A stretch of DNA of 64,000 nt, taken from contig DAOUKH010000074.1 of assembly GCA_034421515.1 (NCBI GenBank), forward strand, positions 1 to 64,000, given 5' to 3'. The DNA is from DAOUKH01 sp034421515. Its GTDB lineage: Bacteria > Chloroflexota > Dehalococcoidia > SHYB01. The first letter of the stretch is position 1, and every line of letters starts with the position of its first letter. Shown piece after piece: positions 51,800 to 59,602 of this stretch. The notes beneath the pieces are model-generated. The model was given only the letters and a program-made list of their open reading frames with translations. It was not told where the DNA came from and ran no database searches. A program made the translations under genes and the position numbers.

Positions 51800-52212
51800 C
51801 AGGAGGCCGGCCTGAACGGGTAGAGGGTGATCTCGTCGTTCACCTTCTCGAAGGCGACCTCGACGGCCATGCCCACCCGCAGCTCGTCATGCGGACAGCC
51901 CACGATGGTGCTGAGCATGGCGGGGCCTTCCTCCAAACGGATCACGGCGACGACGTACGGGTCGGGGAAAACGACGGGGTCGGAGGAACGATGGATGACG
52001 GAGAAGCTGTAGACCTCGCCCCGCCCGCTGACCTCGGTCCACTCGAACGCCTCGGAGAGGCAGCGGGGGCAAGCCGGCTGCGGCGTCCAGCGGTAGAAGC
52101 CGCAGTCGGAGCACTTGGGGACGAGGAGCCGGCCCGCTCGCGTCCCCTCCCAGAACGGGCGCGAGAAGTCGGTGGGAACGGGCAGCGGCCGGGTTCGTGG
52201 CGAAGAGGTCAT
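51799..52212 (-). CDS. DUF35 OB-fold/zinc-ribbon protein
   Basis: 137 residues. A zinc ribbon CSDCGFYRWTPQPACPRC precedes the OB domain (GRGEVYSFSVIHRSSDPVVF ... GMAVEVAFEKVND). It is the obligate partner type for the Cys-less thiolase that follows and is translated just before it. The other pair in this window has the reverse order. Confidence 0.9.
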   Translation of the reverse strand: MTSSPRTRPLPVPTDFSRPFWEGTRAGRLLVPKCSDCGFYRWTPQPACPRCLSEAFEWTEVSGRGEVYSFSVIHRSSDPVVFPDPYVVAVIRLEEGPAMLSTIVGCPHDELRVGMAVEVAFEKVNDEITLYPFRPAS

Positions 52213-52295
52213 AGGGAGAGGGGGGCGCGCTTGGGGGCGCCGCGAGTCTAGGAGACGGCTTCTTCCCTGTCAACGCTGCCCGTGCCCGGACGTTG

Positions 52296-52742
52296 CTACT
52301 CGAGGGGGTTCAACGTGCGCAGCCCCTCTTCCTCGGCGGCGTCGAGCAGGTCGTCGTCGGCACTGGTGAATACCGGCGTATCGGGAGCCGCCGGCCTCAG
52401 CGTCAGGCAGCCCGCGAGATGCAGCGCGTCGTCGGCCCGCAGCGGGTGCCGCTCCAAAAGGGCGCAGGCAAGGTCGATCACGGAGTCGTTGACGTTCTGG
52501 CGGAGGAAGAACGACTCCAAGTCCTCGCTGAAACGATCCAGCAGGTCCGAGGCCTCCTCGTCGTCGAGGGCGCCCTCCCGCTGGCGCCGGCCCACCGCCG
52601 ACCACAGCTCGGCTTGGGCGACGGAGAGCACGGCGAACTGATTCGCACCATCGCCGTCGGCAAGCTCCAGCATACGTTCGGTGCCGGCCTCGGCGACGTA
52701 GAGCTTGACCAGGGCGCTCGTGTCCAGGTAGTAGAGCGCCAC
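52296..52742 (-). CDS. PIN-domain (VapC-like) ribonuclease
   Basis: 148 residues with a GTG start. The acidic metal-binding residues of the PIN fold are visible: Asp7 in YYLDTSALVKLY, Glu45 in VAQAELWSAV, Asp104/105 in LRADDALHLA and another Asp near 129 in FTSADDDLLD. VapC toxins cut tRNA or rRNA. It lies only 3 bases downstream of an unknown 210-residue gene rather than a typical short VapB antitoxin. So it could be a toxin with an unusual partner or an RNA-processing PIN protein. Confidence 0.82.
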   Translation of the reverse strand: MALYYLDTSALVKLYVAEAGTERMLELADGDGANQFAVLSVAQAELWSAVGRRQREGALDDEEASDLLDRFSEDLESFFLRQNVNDSVIDLACALLERHPLRADDALHLAGCLTLRPAAPDTPVFTSADDDLLDAAEEEGLRTLNPLE

Positions 52743-52745
52743 CGC

Positions 52746-53378
52746 CTACCGTCTCTCGTCGAGCACCGTCTTCGACAGCGGCTCGCCGCGGATGGGGACG
52801 GGCCGGAAGCGCGGGCCGTCGGAATCGTCTTCTCCCAGCAGGCCAATGACCTCCGGGTGCGCCCGATTGACGCGAATCGCGGTGACGGGAAAGGCCGGAT
52901 TCTTGGGATTGGGAACCTTGTTGGTCAGGATCACCCCGTCCTCGATCGCGCTGCGGACGGCGCGGTCGCGCAGCGCGCGCGACTCCGCCCAGTCCGGGCA
53001 CTCCGCCGGCAGAAAGAGGTCGCGGAACCACTTGAGGGCGACGAAGTCGAAGCCGGGCCGCCGCTCGGCGATTTCCAGCGACTCCAGGAGGTCCCGGCGG
53101 AGGTCTTCGGGGTCGAGCGGGGGCTCGGCGCTTTCCACCCCCGGCGCATCGTAGTCGCGCGACCACGAGCCTGAGCGAGCGGGGACGGCGAAGCGGATCC
53201 GGATTTCGCCGTCCCTGGCCGGCTGCCAGCTCTCGATGGCGGCGTCGCCGCGCTTCCGGCGGTTGTCTTGCCAGATTTCCACCTCAATGTTGATGCCCCT
53301 GGCCTGCGGAAAGGCGTCGGTGATGGGCCCCAACAGAGATTGCTCAAGGTCGATCTGGGCGTCACGTAGTTCAGACAT
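52746..53378 (-). CDS. Unknown protein paired with the PIN-domain gene
   Basis: 210 residues with GGAG upstream of the ATG. No family recognised. The sequence is acidic/mixed with strands at GINIEVEIWQDNRRKRGD and GEIRIRFAVPARSG, a helical middle (DPEDLRRDLLESLEIAERRP) and a C-terminus GVILTNKVPNPKNPAFPVTAI. No helix-turn-helix, AbrB or ribbon-helix-helix motif of ordinary antitoxins is evident. Its 3-base spacing to the PIN gene implies functional linkage. Confidence 0.65.
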   Translation of the reverse strand: MSELRDAQIDLEQSLLGPITDAFPQARGINIEVEIWQDNRRKRGDAAIESWQPARDGEIRIRFAVPARSGSWSRDYDAPGVESAEPPLDPEDLRRDLLESLEIAERRPGFDFVALKWFRDLFLPAECPDWAESRALRDRAVRSAIEDGVILTNKVPNPKNPAFPVTAIRVNRAHPEVIGLLGEDDSDGPRFRPVPIRGEPLSKTVLDERR

Positions 53379-53477
53379 TGCACACTCCTATCTACGATAT
53401 GGAGACTATTCTAAGCTCTGGGCGCGGCTTTTGCGATACCGGTCAGCGCCAATTCCGCGGGAAGACCGTAGCGGCCA

Positions 53478-53870
53478 TCACCCCGCCGCGGGGCGATGTT
53501 CGGTGCCGGCGCCGCGGGTGATGGCGAGCGCGTTGGTCGGCTCGGGTACTCGGGCGGTGTGCCAAACACCCCGAGGGACGATGCAGGCATGCCCCGACGG
53601 CAGCGCGACGACCCGCTCACCGCCGTCCTCTTCCAGGACAAGCTCGGCACGGCCCCAGAGGACGAAGACGATCTCGTCGCCCGCGGGGTGGCGCTCCCAG
53701 TTCGGCCAGTCCTCCTCCCAATGGAAGGCGGTGACGAGGCGGCCCTCCCGGAGATCGGCGCGGCCGCCAATCTCCTCCCAGAACCGCTCGCCGACGGCGA
53801 CCTCCGACGCGCCCGGGCCATCCTCGAGGTGGACGAAGGTCTTGAACAGGGTGAATGCGCCGTCCGGCAT
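53478..53870 (-). CDS. Cupin-domain protein
   Basis: 130 residues. The first cupin motif is approximated by ERHPAGDEIVFVLWGRAELVLEED and the second by LPSGHACIVPRGVWHTARVPE; the metal ligands would be His57-like, Glu and His residues in these blocks. GAGGAG lies before the ATG. Cupins bind small ligands or carry out isomerisation, oxygenation or decarboxylation. No operon partner is apparent. Confidence 0.82.
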   Translation of the reverse strand: MPDGAFTLFKTFVHLEDGPGASEVAVGERFWEEIGGRADLREGRLVTAFHWEEDWPNWERHPAGDEIVFVLWGRAELVLEEDGGERVVALPSGHACIVPRGVWHTARVPEPTNALAITRGAGTEHRPAAG

Positions 53871-53957
53871 GGTGCTCCTCCTCGTCCGCGGGCTCGCGGT
53901 GCCTTCATTCTACGGGAGGCCCGCGGCGGAGGGTCTCAGAAGACACGCGTAGCGTTA

Positions 53958-53986
53958 TTGAACGCGGTTTGGGATTCGCCTAGACT
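53958..53986 (+). promoter_or_regulatory. Promoter of the small membrane protein gene
   Basis: TTGAAC (53958-53963), exact 17-base spacer, TAGACT (53981-53986), about 35 bases before the start at 54021. Confidence 0.7.
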
Positions 53987-54020
53987 GTGGCCGCACGGAC
54001 CTTGACCGACGGAGGGCGTT

Positions 54021-54425
54021 ATGGTCGTAGCGGGGCTGACGCGGCTGGCTGCCATTTTCATGATGCTCGTGGCGCTGGCGGTGGCGGGCCACTTCGTCGC
54101 CACGCCGATCTACGACCCCGATGTCGAGGGCACCGCGCGCACAATCTGGGACATCCTCGACTACTGCATGATCGCGGCCGGCGCATTCGCCGTGATCGCA
54201 GGCTTCGCGCGGCTGCGTCTCATGCACACCAGGACTGACGTCAAGGAGTTCATCGCGGGCAACGTGACCTTCTACGCGTCGGTGGGGCTGCTGCTGCTTC
54301 TGCTGTGGAACTGGGCGGACCTGACGTGGGGCAACGGCGGGGACGGCCAGATGTGGGTGGTCATCGACGTTGGACTGCCTCTCGTGCTGGGATCGTCCGC
54401 CGTCTACATGTTTAGGGAAGCCTAG
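54021..54425 (+). CDS. Small four-helix membrane protein, function unknown
   Basis: 134 residues with GGAGGGC before the ATG. Four hydrophobic stretches: LTRLAAIFMMLVALAVAGHF, ILDYCMIAAGAFAVIAGFARL, FYASVGLLLLLLWNWADL and VVIDVGLPLVLGSSAVYMF. There is no recognisable domain. It stands upstream of the deoxyribosyltransferase-like and ammonium transporter genes, separated by a hairpin. Confidence 0.7.
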   Translation: MVVAGLTRLAAIFMMLVALAVAGHFVATPIYDPDVEGTARTIWDILDYCMIAAGAFAVIAGFARLRLMHTRTDVKEFIAGNVTFYASVGLLLLLLWNWADLTWGNGGDGQMWVVIDVGLPLVLGSSAVYMFREA

Positions 54426-54469
54426 ACGGCCACTTCCGGCCGCGGCTGCCGTCCGGCGCTAGAGGGCTC

Positions 54470-54488
54470 CCCCGCCTTCAGGGCGGGG
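54470..54488 (+). terminator. GC-rich hairpin between small membrane gene and next CDS
   Basis: CCCCGCC, loop TTCAG, GGCGGGG: a 7-bp GC stem without a T-run. It may attenuate or terminate the upstream transcript; similar foldbacks also occur in mobile-element remnants. Confidence 0.4.
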
Positions 54489-54501
54489 CGGAATATTGGG
54501 T

Positions 54502-54966
54502 ATGGGGAAGACCGTATATCTCGCCAACCCCTACGGTTTCTCGACCCAGCAGCGGGAGGCCTTACTGCCCCCGCTCACGGCGGCGCTGCAAGCGCTGGGC
54601 CTCGAGGTGTGGGAGCCGTTCTCCCGCAACAACGCCCCGGACAACCTCTCGGACCCGGGGTGGGCCTACCGCGTGGGCCAAGGCGACTTCCGGGACGTGG
54701 TCGACGCGGACGCCATCTTCGCGGTCGTCAACGGCGTGCCGCCCGACGAGGGGGTGATGGTCGAGCTCGGCATGGCCATCGCGCTGGGCAAGCCGACCTT
54801 CCTCTTCCGGGACGACTTCCGCCGCGCCACCGACAGCGAGGAGTACCCGCTCAACCTGATGCTGTTCACCGGTCTGCCCGAAAAAGGCTGGCAGGATTTC
54901 TACTACACCCGGATCGAAGAGATCGCGTCGCCGCACAAGGCGCTGGCGCGATGGGCGCAAACATAG
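54502..54966 (+). CDS. Nucleoside 2-deoxyribosyltransferase-like protein
   Basis: 154 residues from the ATG at 54502 (MGKTVYLANPYGFSTQQRE); a TTG six bases upstream is possible. The Rossmann-like fold with the VYLANP strand, GLEVWEPFSRNN, a DADAIFAVVNGVPPDEGVMVELGMAIALGKPTFLF core and a catalytic Glu in VELG is typical of the family. It exchanges bases on deoxyribonucleosides or hydrolyses the N-glycosidic bond in salvage. It is 13 bases before the ammonium transporter gene. Confidence 0.85.
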   Translation: MGKTVYLANPYGFSTQQREALLPPLTAALQALGLEVWEPFSRNNAPDNLSDPGWAYRVGQGDFRDVVDADAIFAVVNGVPPDEGVMVELGMAIALGKPTFLFRDDFRRATDSEEYPLNLMLFTGLPEKGWQDFYYTRIEEIASPHKALARWAQT

Positions 54967-54979
54967 GAGGAGGTACGGC

Positions 54980-56374
54980 TTGAACACCCTCACACGAGTC
55001 CTTTCCCATCACCGTCTTCCCGGCATCCTTGCCGCAACAGGAGTGGCGACGATCATCCTCTTCTTGGCCCGCCCGTCGGTGGCGCACGCGACTGGCGTTG
55101 GCGAGGAGACAGCCTTCGTCTTCAACACCTTCTCGTTCCTCATCTGGGGGGCCTTGGTGATGTGGATGTGCGCCGGCTTCACCATGCTGGAGTCGGGGTC
55201 GGTGCGCACCAAGAACGCGTCGATGATCTGTCTGAAGAACATCGGCCTCTACTCGATCGCGGGGCTCGCTTACTTCTTCATCGGCTACAACCTTATGTAC
55301 GTCGAGGTCGGCGACGTGATCGGCTCGTTCACGTTCCTCTACGGCCCGACGGACGCCGAGATTGCGCTGGTGGGAGGCGATGCCGCCGCGGAGGCGGCCG
55401 TCCTCGAAGGAAGCAGCTACGCCACGATGTCGGACTGGTTCTTCCAGATGGTCTTCGTGGCGACGGCGGCCTCCATCGTTTCCGGCGCCCTGGCCGAACG
55501 GGTGAAGATGTGGTCCTTCTTCCTGTTCGTGCTGGTGCTCACCGCGATCATCTACCCCATCGTGGGGGCCTGGACATGGGGCGGCGGCTGGCTGGCTCAG
55601 GAAGGGTTCCAGGACTTCGCCGGCTCCACCATCGTCCACAGCGTCGGCGGTTGGGCGGCGCTCGCGGGCATCCTGGTCGTGGGGCCGAGGCTGGGCAAGT
55701 TCCGCCGCGACGGCACGCCGAGGCCCACGCCGCCATCGAACATCCTGGTGGTGACGCTCGGCGTCTTCATCCTGTGGTTCGGCTGGTTCGGCTTCAACGG
55801 CGGGTCGCAGTTGGCCTTGGGGAGCGCGGCCGACGCGGTGGCGATGAGCCACGTGCTGGCAAATACGAACCTGGCCGCGGCGGCCGGCGTCATGACGGCG
55901 TTGGTCGTGTCGCGCTACATCCTGGGACGGATGGACCTCTTCGCCGGCCTCAACGGCGCGATCGCGGGGCTGGTCTCGATTACGGCGGGTCCCACGTTCG
56001 TCGATCACTACTGGGCGGTCGTCATCGGCGCCATTGGGGGACTCATCTGCACCTTGGGCATCAAGCTCTTCGAGAAGCTCCGGCTGGACGACGTCGTCGG
56101 CGCGGTGCCGGCCCACCTGTTCGCCGGCATCTGGGGAACCCTGGCGGCCTGCATCGCCGCGGGCGCCGACTTCGGGGTGCAACTCCTCGGCATCGTCGCC
56201 ATCGGCGCCTTCGTCTTCGCAGTCTCCTGGGTGCTGTGGCGGGTGCTGGACCTGACGGTCAGCGTCCGGGTACCGCCTGAGGTCGAACGCCTGGGCCAAG
56301 ACTCCGCCGAGTTGGGCCTCGAAGCCTACCCTGAATTCGTGCTCATGCCGGAGCCCGACGACGAGGAGGAGTGA
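54980..56374 (+). CDS. amt: Ammonium transporter
   Basis: 464 residues with a TTG start at 54980 and GGAGGAGG upstream. A hydrophobic leader ending PSVAHA suggests a cleaved signal. About 11 membrane helices follow, with FNTFSFLIWGALVMWMCAGFTMLESGSVRTKN, VHSVGGWAALAGILVVGPRLGKF, LWFGWFGFNGGSQL and GRMDLFAGLNGAIAGLVSITAG, all Amt signatures including the His and Trp of the conduction path. It forms a trimer importing ammonium. No glnK/PII gene accompanies it. Confidence 0.96.
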   Translation: MNTLTRVLSHHRLPGILAATGVATIILFLARPSVAHATGVGEETAFVFNTFSFLIWGALVMWMCAGFTMLESGSVRTKNASMICLKNIGLYSIAGLAYFFIGYNLMYVEVGDVIGSFTFLYGPTDAEIALVGGDAAAEAAVLEGSSYATMSDWFFQMVFVATAASIVSGALAERVKMWSFFLFVLVLTAIIYPIVGAWTWGGGWLAQEGFQDFAGSTIVHSVGGWAALAGILVVGPRLGKFRRDGTPRPTPPSNILVVTLGVFILWFGWFGFNGGSQLALGSAADAVAMSHVLANTNLAAAAGVMTALVVSRYILGRMDLFAGLNGAIAGLVSITAGPTFVDHYWAVVIGAIGGLICTLGIKLFEKLRLDDVVGAVPAHLFAGIWGTLAACIAAGADFGVQLLGIVAIGAFVFAVSWVLWRVLDLTVSVRVPPEVERLGQDSAELGLEAYPEFVLMPEPDDEEE

Positions 56375-56392
56375 TCCTCAGGCGGAGAACCG

Positions 56393-57412
56393 CTACGCTG
56401 CCGACTTCCTGAAGTGGGGAATGATGCGCTCGGCGAGGATCTCGACAACGCGGTAGGCGTGGTACGCCTCCATGCCGGGCCACCAGATGCGGAAGAGGAA
56501 GTAGTCAATACCGAGCCGGTCGCGGTGCAGCTCAATCTGGTGGATGACGTCGTCCACGCTGCCGACGATGAAGCGCCCGTCGGCGGATAGCTCCTCGAAC
56601 GGGATGCGGAAGCTCTCCTCGCCGGGGAGCACCTTGTCCTGCCCCCAGTCGGCATAGCGCTGGTACTTGCCGGCGAGGTAGGGCTGCGCGATCCGAATCG
56701 CCTCTTCGCGCGTCTCCGCTACGTGCATCTCCTTGAGGATGGGGCGCGTGTCGGGGAGCGGCGTGCCCGCCTTGACGGCGGCCTCTTCGTAGAGCTTGGC
56801 CTGGTTCTCCAATGTCGGCAGGGCGGCGTGCGGATTGACGAACCAGGGGAAGCCCTGCGCGCCGATGCGCTCGGTGGCGCCGTCGCTGTTGGTGGCCACC
56901 CATATGGGCGGGTGTGGCTTCTGGACCGGCCGGATCGTGCACGTCGCGTCGGTGAGGTTGAAGAACCGCCCCTGGAAGGTGACGTTGTCTTCCGTCCACA
57001 GGCGCCGGATGAGGTCGAGGCCCTCGTACATCCGTGGCACCCGGTCCTTCACCTCAACGTTGAACGCCTGATACTCGACGCCGCGGTAGCCGAGGCCGAT
57101 GCCGAATACGGCCCGGCCCTCGGTGATGACGTCCAGGGAGGCGACGTTCTCGGCGACCTCGACGGGGTTCAGGATGGCGAGGAGCACGATGGAGAGGATG
57201 ACATCCATGTCGCCGGAGTCGGCGGCCAGGCGGGCCAGCAGGGGCAGGTGCTGCAGGTTCTGATAGGGAGGCGAAAGGTAGTGATGGCCGGCGCAGATGC
57301 CGTCCAGACCAGCGTCCCGCGCGATGCGGGTCAGTTCCACCGTCTCGCGGAACCGCTTGACCGGCGAGTCGGTCGAAGGGTGCTGGGGCATGACCATGAT
57401 GCCGAACCGCAT
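56393..57412 (-). CDS. Luciferase-like flavin/F420-dependent monooxygenase (copy A)
   Basis: 339 residues from the ATG at 57412 (GGAGGAGACAC before it). LLM TIM-barrel features: MRFGIMVMPQHPSTDSPV, DGICAGHHYLSPPYQN, GRAVFGIGLGYRGVEYQAF and HPPIWVATNSDGATE. KYQRYADWGQDKV, also in the other two copies, marks this subclade. It probably oxygenates an organic substrate with FMNH2 (or uses F420). Third of three tandem minus-strand copies. Confidence 0.92.
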   Translation of the reverse strand: MRFGIMVMPQHPSTDSPVKRFRETVELTRIARDAGLDGICAGHHYLSPPYQNLQHLPLLARLAADSGDMDVILSIVLLAILNPVEVAENVASLDVITEGRAVFGIGLGYRGVEYQAFNVEVKDRVPRMYEGLDLIRRLWTEDNVTFQGRFFNLTDATCTIRPVQKPHPPIWVATNSDGATERIGAQGFPWFVNPHAALPTLENQAKLYEEAAVKAGTPLPDTRPILKEMHVAETREEAIRIAQPYLAGKYQRYADWGQDKVLPGEESFRIPFEELSADGRFIVGSVDDVIHQIELHRDRLGIDYFLFRIWWPGMEAYHAYRVVEILAERIIPHFRKSAA

Positions 57413-57455
57413 GTGTCTCCTCCGTTTCGGCCCTCGTTCCCGGGCCGAGGGTACA

Positions 57456-58484
57456 TCAACCGGGGCCGCGATCGGCCCCTTGCGTGCGAAAGCGTGGGAT
57501 GACCTGCTCGCCGAAGAGCCGAAGGCTCTTGAGCGAAAGCTCGAACGGCGTGCCCGACCAGTGCATGCGGAGGATGATGGGGCCGAGCCCCAGGGCCTCC
57601 CAGCGGGCAAGCTCGGCGGCGCAATCGTCGGGGCCGCCGATGATGAACCGTCCTTCGATGAGCTTCGCGATCTCCCGGCGGAAGTCCTCGGTCGGGCTGA
57701 TCGTCTTGTCTTGACCCCAGTCGGCGTAGGCGGCGTATTTGGCGGCCACGTAAGGCGCCGCCTCCACGAGAGCCTGCTCAGTGGTCTCCCCGCAGTACAA
57801 CTCGCGCATGACGGGTAAGAGCACGTCGGCCGGGTGTCCCGCCTCCCGCGCGGCCTTGCGGTACAACGCCACCTGGCGGGCGATGGTCTCGTAGTCGGCG
57901 TGGGGATTGACGAACCAGGGAAGGCCGAGCCGGGCGGCGCGCTCGACGGCGACATCGGCATTGGCGGCCATCCACAGCGGCGGATGGGGCTTCTGGAGCG
58001 GCTTCGTCGTGGCGCGAACGCCGTCGAGGCGGACGTGCCGGCCCTCGAACGTCACCGACTCTTCCGTCCAGAGCCGGCGCACGGCGTCCAGGCACTCAAG
58101 CGTGCGCGAGACCTTGGTCTTGGGGTCGATGCCGAAGGCGGCGAACTCCTGCTCGCGGTAGCCGGGCCCGGCGCAGACGGTGAGGCGGCCGCCGGAAAGG
58201 ATGTCCAGGGTCGCAAGCTGTTCGGCCAACTCGATGGGGCGGTGCAGCGAGAACAGGATCGTGGCGCAGAGGCGGGCCGATTTCGTCTCGCCGGCCAGGC
58301 GGGCGAGCGTGGGAATGGGCTGCAAAGCCTGATAGGGGTCGGCGGCATAGTGGTGGCCGATGCTGAGGTGCTCGTAGCCAAGCTCCTCGGCTTCGCGGGC
58401 CCAGCGCAGAATACTGGGCACGCGGGCCCCCAGGTCCTCGCCGACAGGCGCCTGATTCGACCAGACCCAGACTCCGAATTCCAC
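57456..58484 (-). CDS. Luciferase-like flavin/F420-dependent monooxygenase (copy B)
   Basis: 342 residues with a GTG start. MEFGVWVWSNQAPVGEDLGA, YEHLSIGHHYAADPYQALQP, GGRLTVCAGPGYREQEFAAFG, KPHPPLWMAANADVAVERAA and KYAAYADWGQDKTI. Same family and orientation as copies A and C. The three share the order of blocks and length, so they are local duplicates with diverged substrate pockets. Confidence 0.92.
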   Translation of the reverse strand: MEFGVWVWSNQAPVGEDLGARVPSILRWAREAEELGYEHLSIGHHYAADPYQALQPIPTLARLAGETKSARLCATILFSLHRPIELAEQLATLDILSGGRLTVCAGPGYREQEFAAFGIDPKTKVSRTLECLDAVRRLWTEESVTFEGRHVRLDGVRATTKPLQKPHPPLWMAANADVAVERAARLGLPWFVNPHADYETIARQVALYRKAAREAGHPADVLLPVMRELYCGETTEQALVEAAPYVAAKYAAYADWGQDKTISPTEDFRREIAKLIEGRFIIGGPDDCAAELARWEALGLGPIILRMHWSGTPFELSLKSLRLFGEQVIPRFRTQGADRGPG

Positions 58485-58504
58485 GTTTTCAACCAGCCCT
58501 TCGT

Positions 58505-59509
58505 CTACCGCAATTGGGGGACGACCCGCTCAGCGACCAGCCGCAGTCCCTTGAGGGAGAGTTCGAGCGGCATGCCGGCCCACGTCATGCGGAGATTGAT
58601 CAGCCCGACGCCCAGCTCCTTCCAGGGCCGCAGCTGTTCGACGCAGTCCTCGGGGCTGCCCACCGTAAAGCGGTCGCGGAGGAGGTCGCGGAAGTCTTGG
58701 GTGAAGTCCTCGTCGCCGGGGAGGGCCTTGTCCTGGCCCCAACCGGCGTAGGTCTGGTACTTGAGGCCGAGGTAGGGTTTCGCCTCCTCAAAGGCCCGTT
58801 CCGTCGTCTCGGCGCAGTAGAGCTCGCGGTTCATGGGAAGGTCGATGTCCCAGGGCTGTCCGGCCTCGCGCGCCGTCTCCCGGTAGAGCGCCACCTGGCG
58901 GGCGATGGTCTCGAAGTTGGCGTGTGGATTGACGTGCCAGGGGAGGCCGAGGCGGGCTGCGCGGCGGACGGCCCCGTCGCCGTTGGCAGCAATCCAGAGA
59001 GGAACGTGCGGCTTCTGAACGGGTTTGGTCGGGACGCGGACGCCGTCGAGATGAACGTGGCGGCCGTGCATCGTCACCGCGTCTTCGGTCCACAGCCGGC
59101 GCACCGCCTCCAAGCACTCCGTGGTCGCGGAGACGCGCGTCTTGGGATCGACCCCGAAGGCGGCATACTCTTCGTCGCGGTAGCCGATGGCCGCGCCGAC
59201 GGTCAACCGCCCACCGGTGATGACGTCGAGGGTGGCGAGGTGCTCGGCAAGCTCGACGGGGTTGTGGAGACAGAACAAGATCGTGGTGTGGAGTCGCATC
59301 GACCCCGTCTCGCCTGCTAGGCGTGCGAGCAGCGGGATGGGCTGGAAGGTCTGATAGGGGTGGGCGACGTAGTGCTGGCCGATGCTGACGTACTCGAAGC
59401 CCAGGTCCCGCGCCTCGCGGACAAAGGCCAGCACGTCGGCGAGGCGGCGCTCCATGTCGTCCCCCTCGCGGACCTGGACCATCGAAGAGATCGAGACGCC
59501 GAACTTCAT
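58505..59509 (-). CDS. Luciferase-like flavin/F420-dependent monooxygenase (copy C)
   Basis: 334 residues. MKFGVSISSMVQVREGDDM, FEYVSIGQHYVAHPYQTFQP, GGRLTVGAAIGYRDEEYAAFG, KPHVPLWIAANGDGAVRRAA and KYQTYAGWGQDKALP. Closest to copy B by eye. First gene of the trio; it diverges from the binding-protein-fold gene at 59603 with about 90 bases between. Confidence 0.92.
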   Translation of the reverse strand: MKFGVSISSMVQVREGDDMERRLADVLAFVREARDLGFEYVSIGQHYVAHPYQTFQPIPLLARLAGETGSMRLHTTILFCLHNPVELAEHLATLDVITGGRLTVGAAIGYRDEEYAAFGVDPKTRVSATTECLEAVRRLWTEDAVTMHGRHVHLDGVRVPTKPVQKPHVPLWIAANGDGAVRRAARLGLPWHVNPHANFETIARQVALYRETAREAGQPWDIDLPMNRELYCAETTERAFEEAKPYLGLKYQTYAGWGQDKALPGDEDFTQDFRDLLRDRFTVGSPEDCVEQLRPWKELGVGLINLRMTWAGMPLELSLKGLRLVAERVVPQLR

Positions 59510-59545
59510 GCCGGAGCCCCTTCGGCAATGGGGCCAGGCGAGATT

Positions 59546-59575
59546 TTGCGTCCGACCGGCGCCTTCTGCGAGAAT
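59546..59575 (+). promoter_or_regulatory. Probable promoter of the periplasmic-binding-fold gene
   Basis: TTGCGT (59546-59551), 18-base spacer ending TGC, GAGAAT (59570-59575), about 28 bases before the start at 59603. Confidence 0.45.
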
Positions 59576-59602
59576 GGCGCCCGGTCAATCTGTGGTGGTG
59601 TC

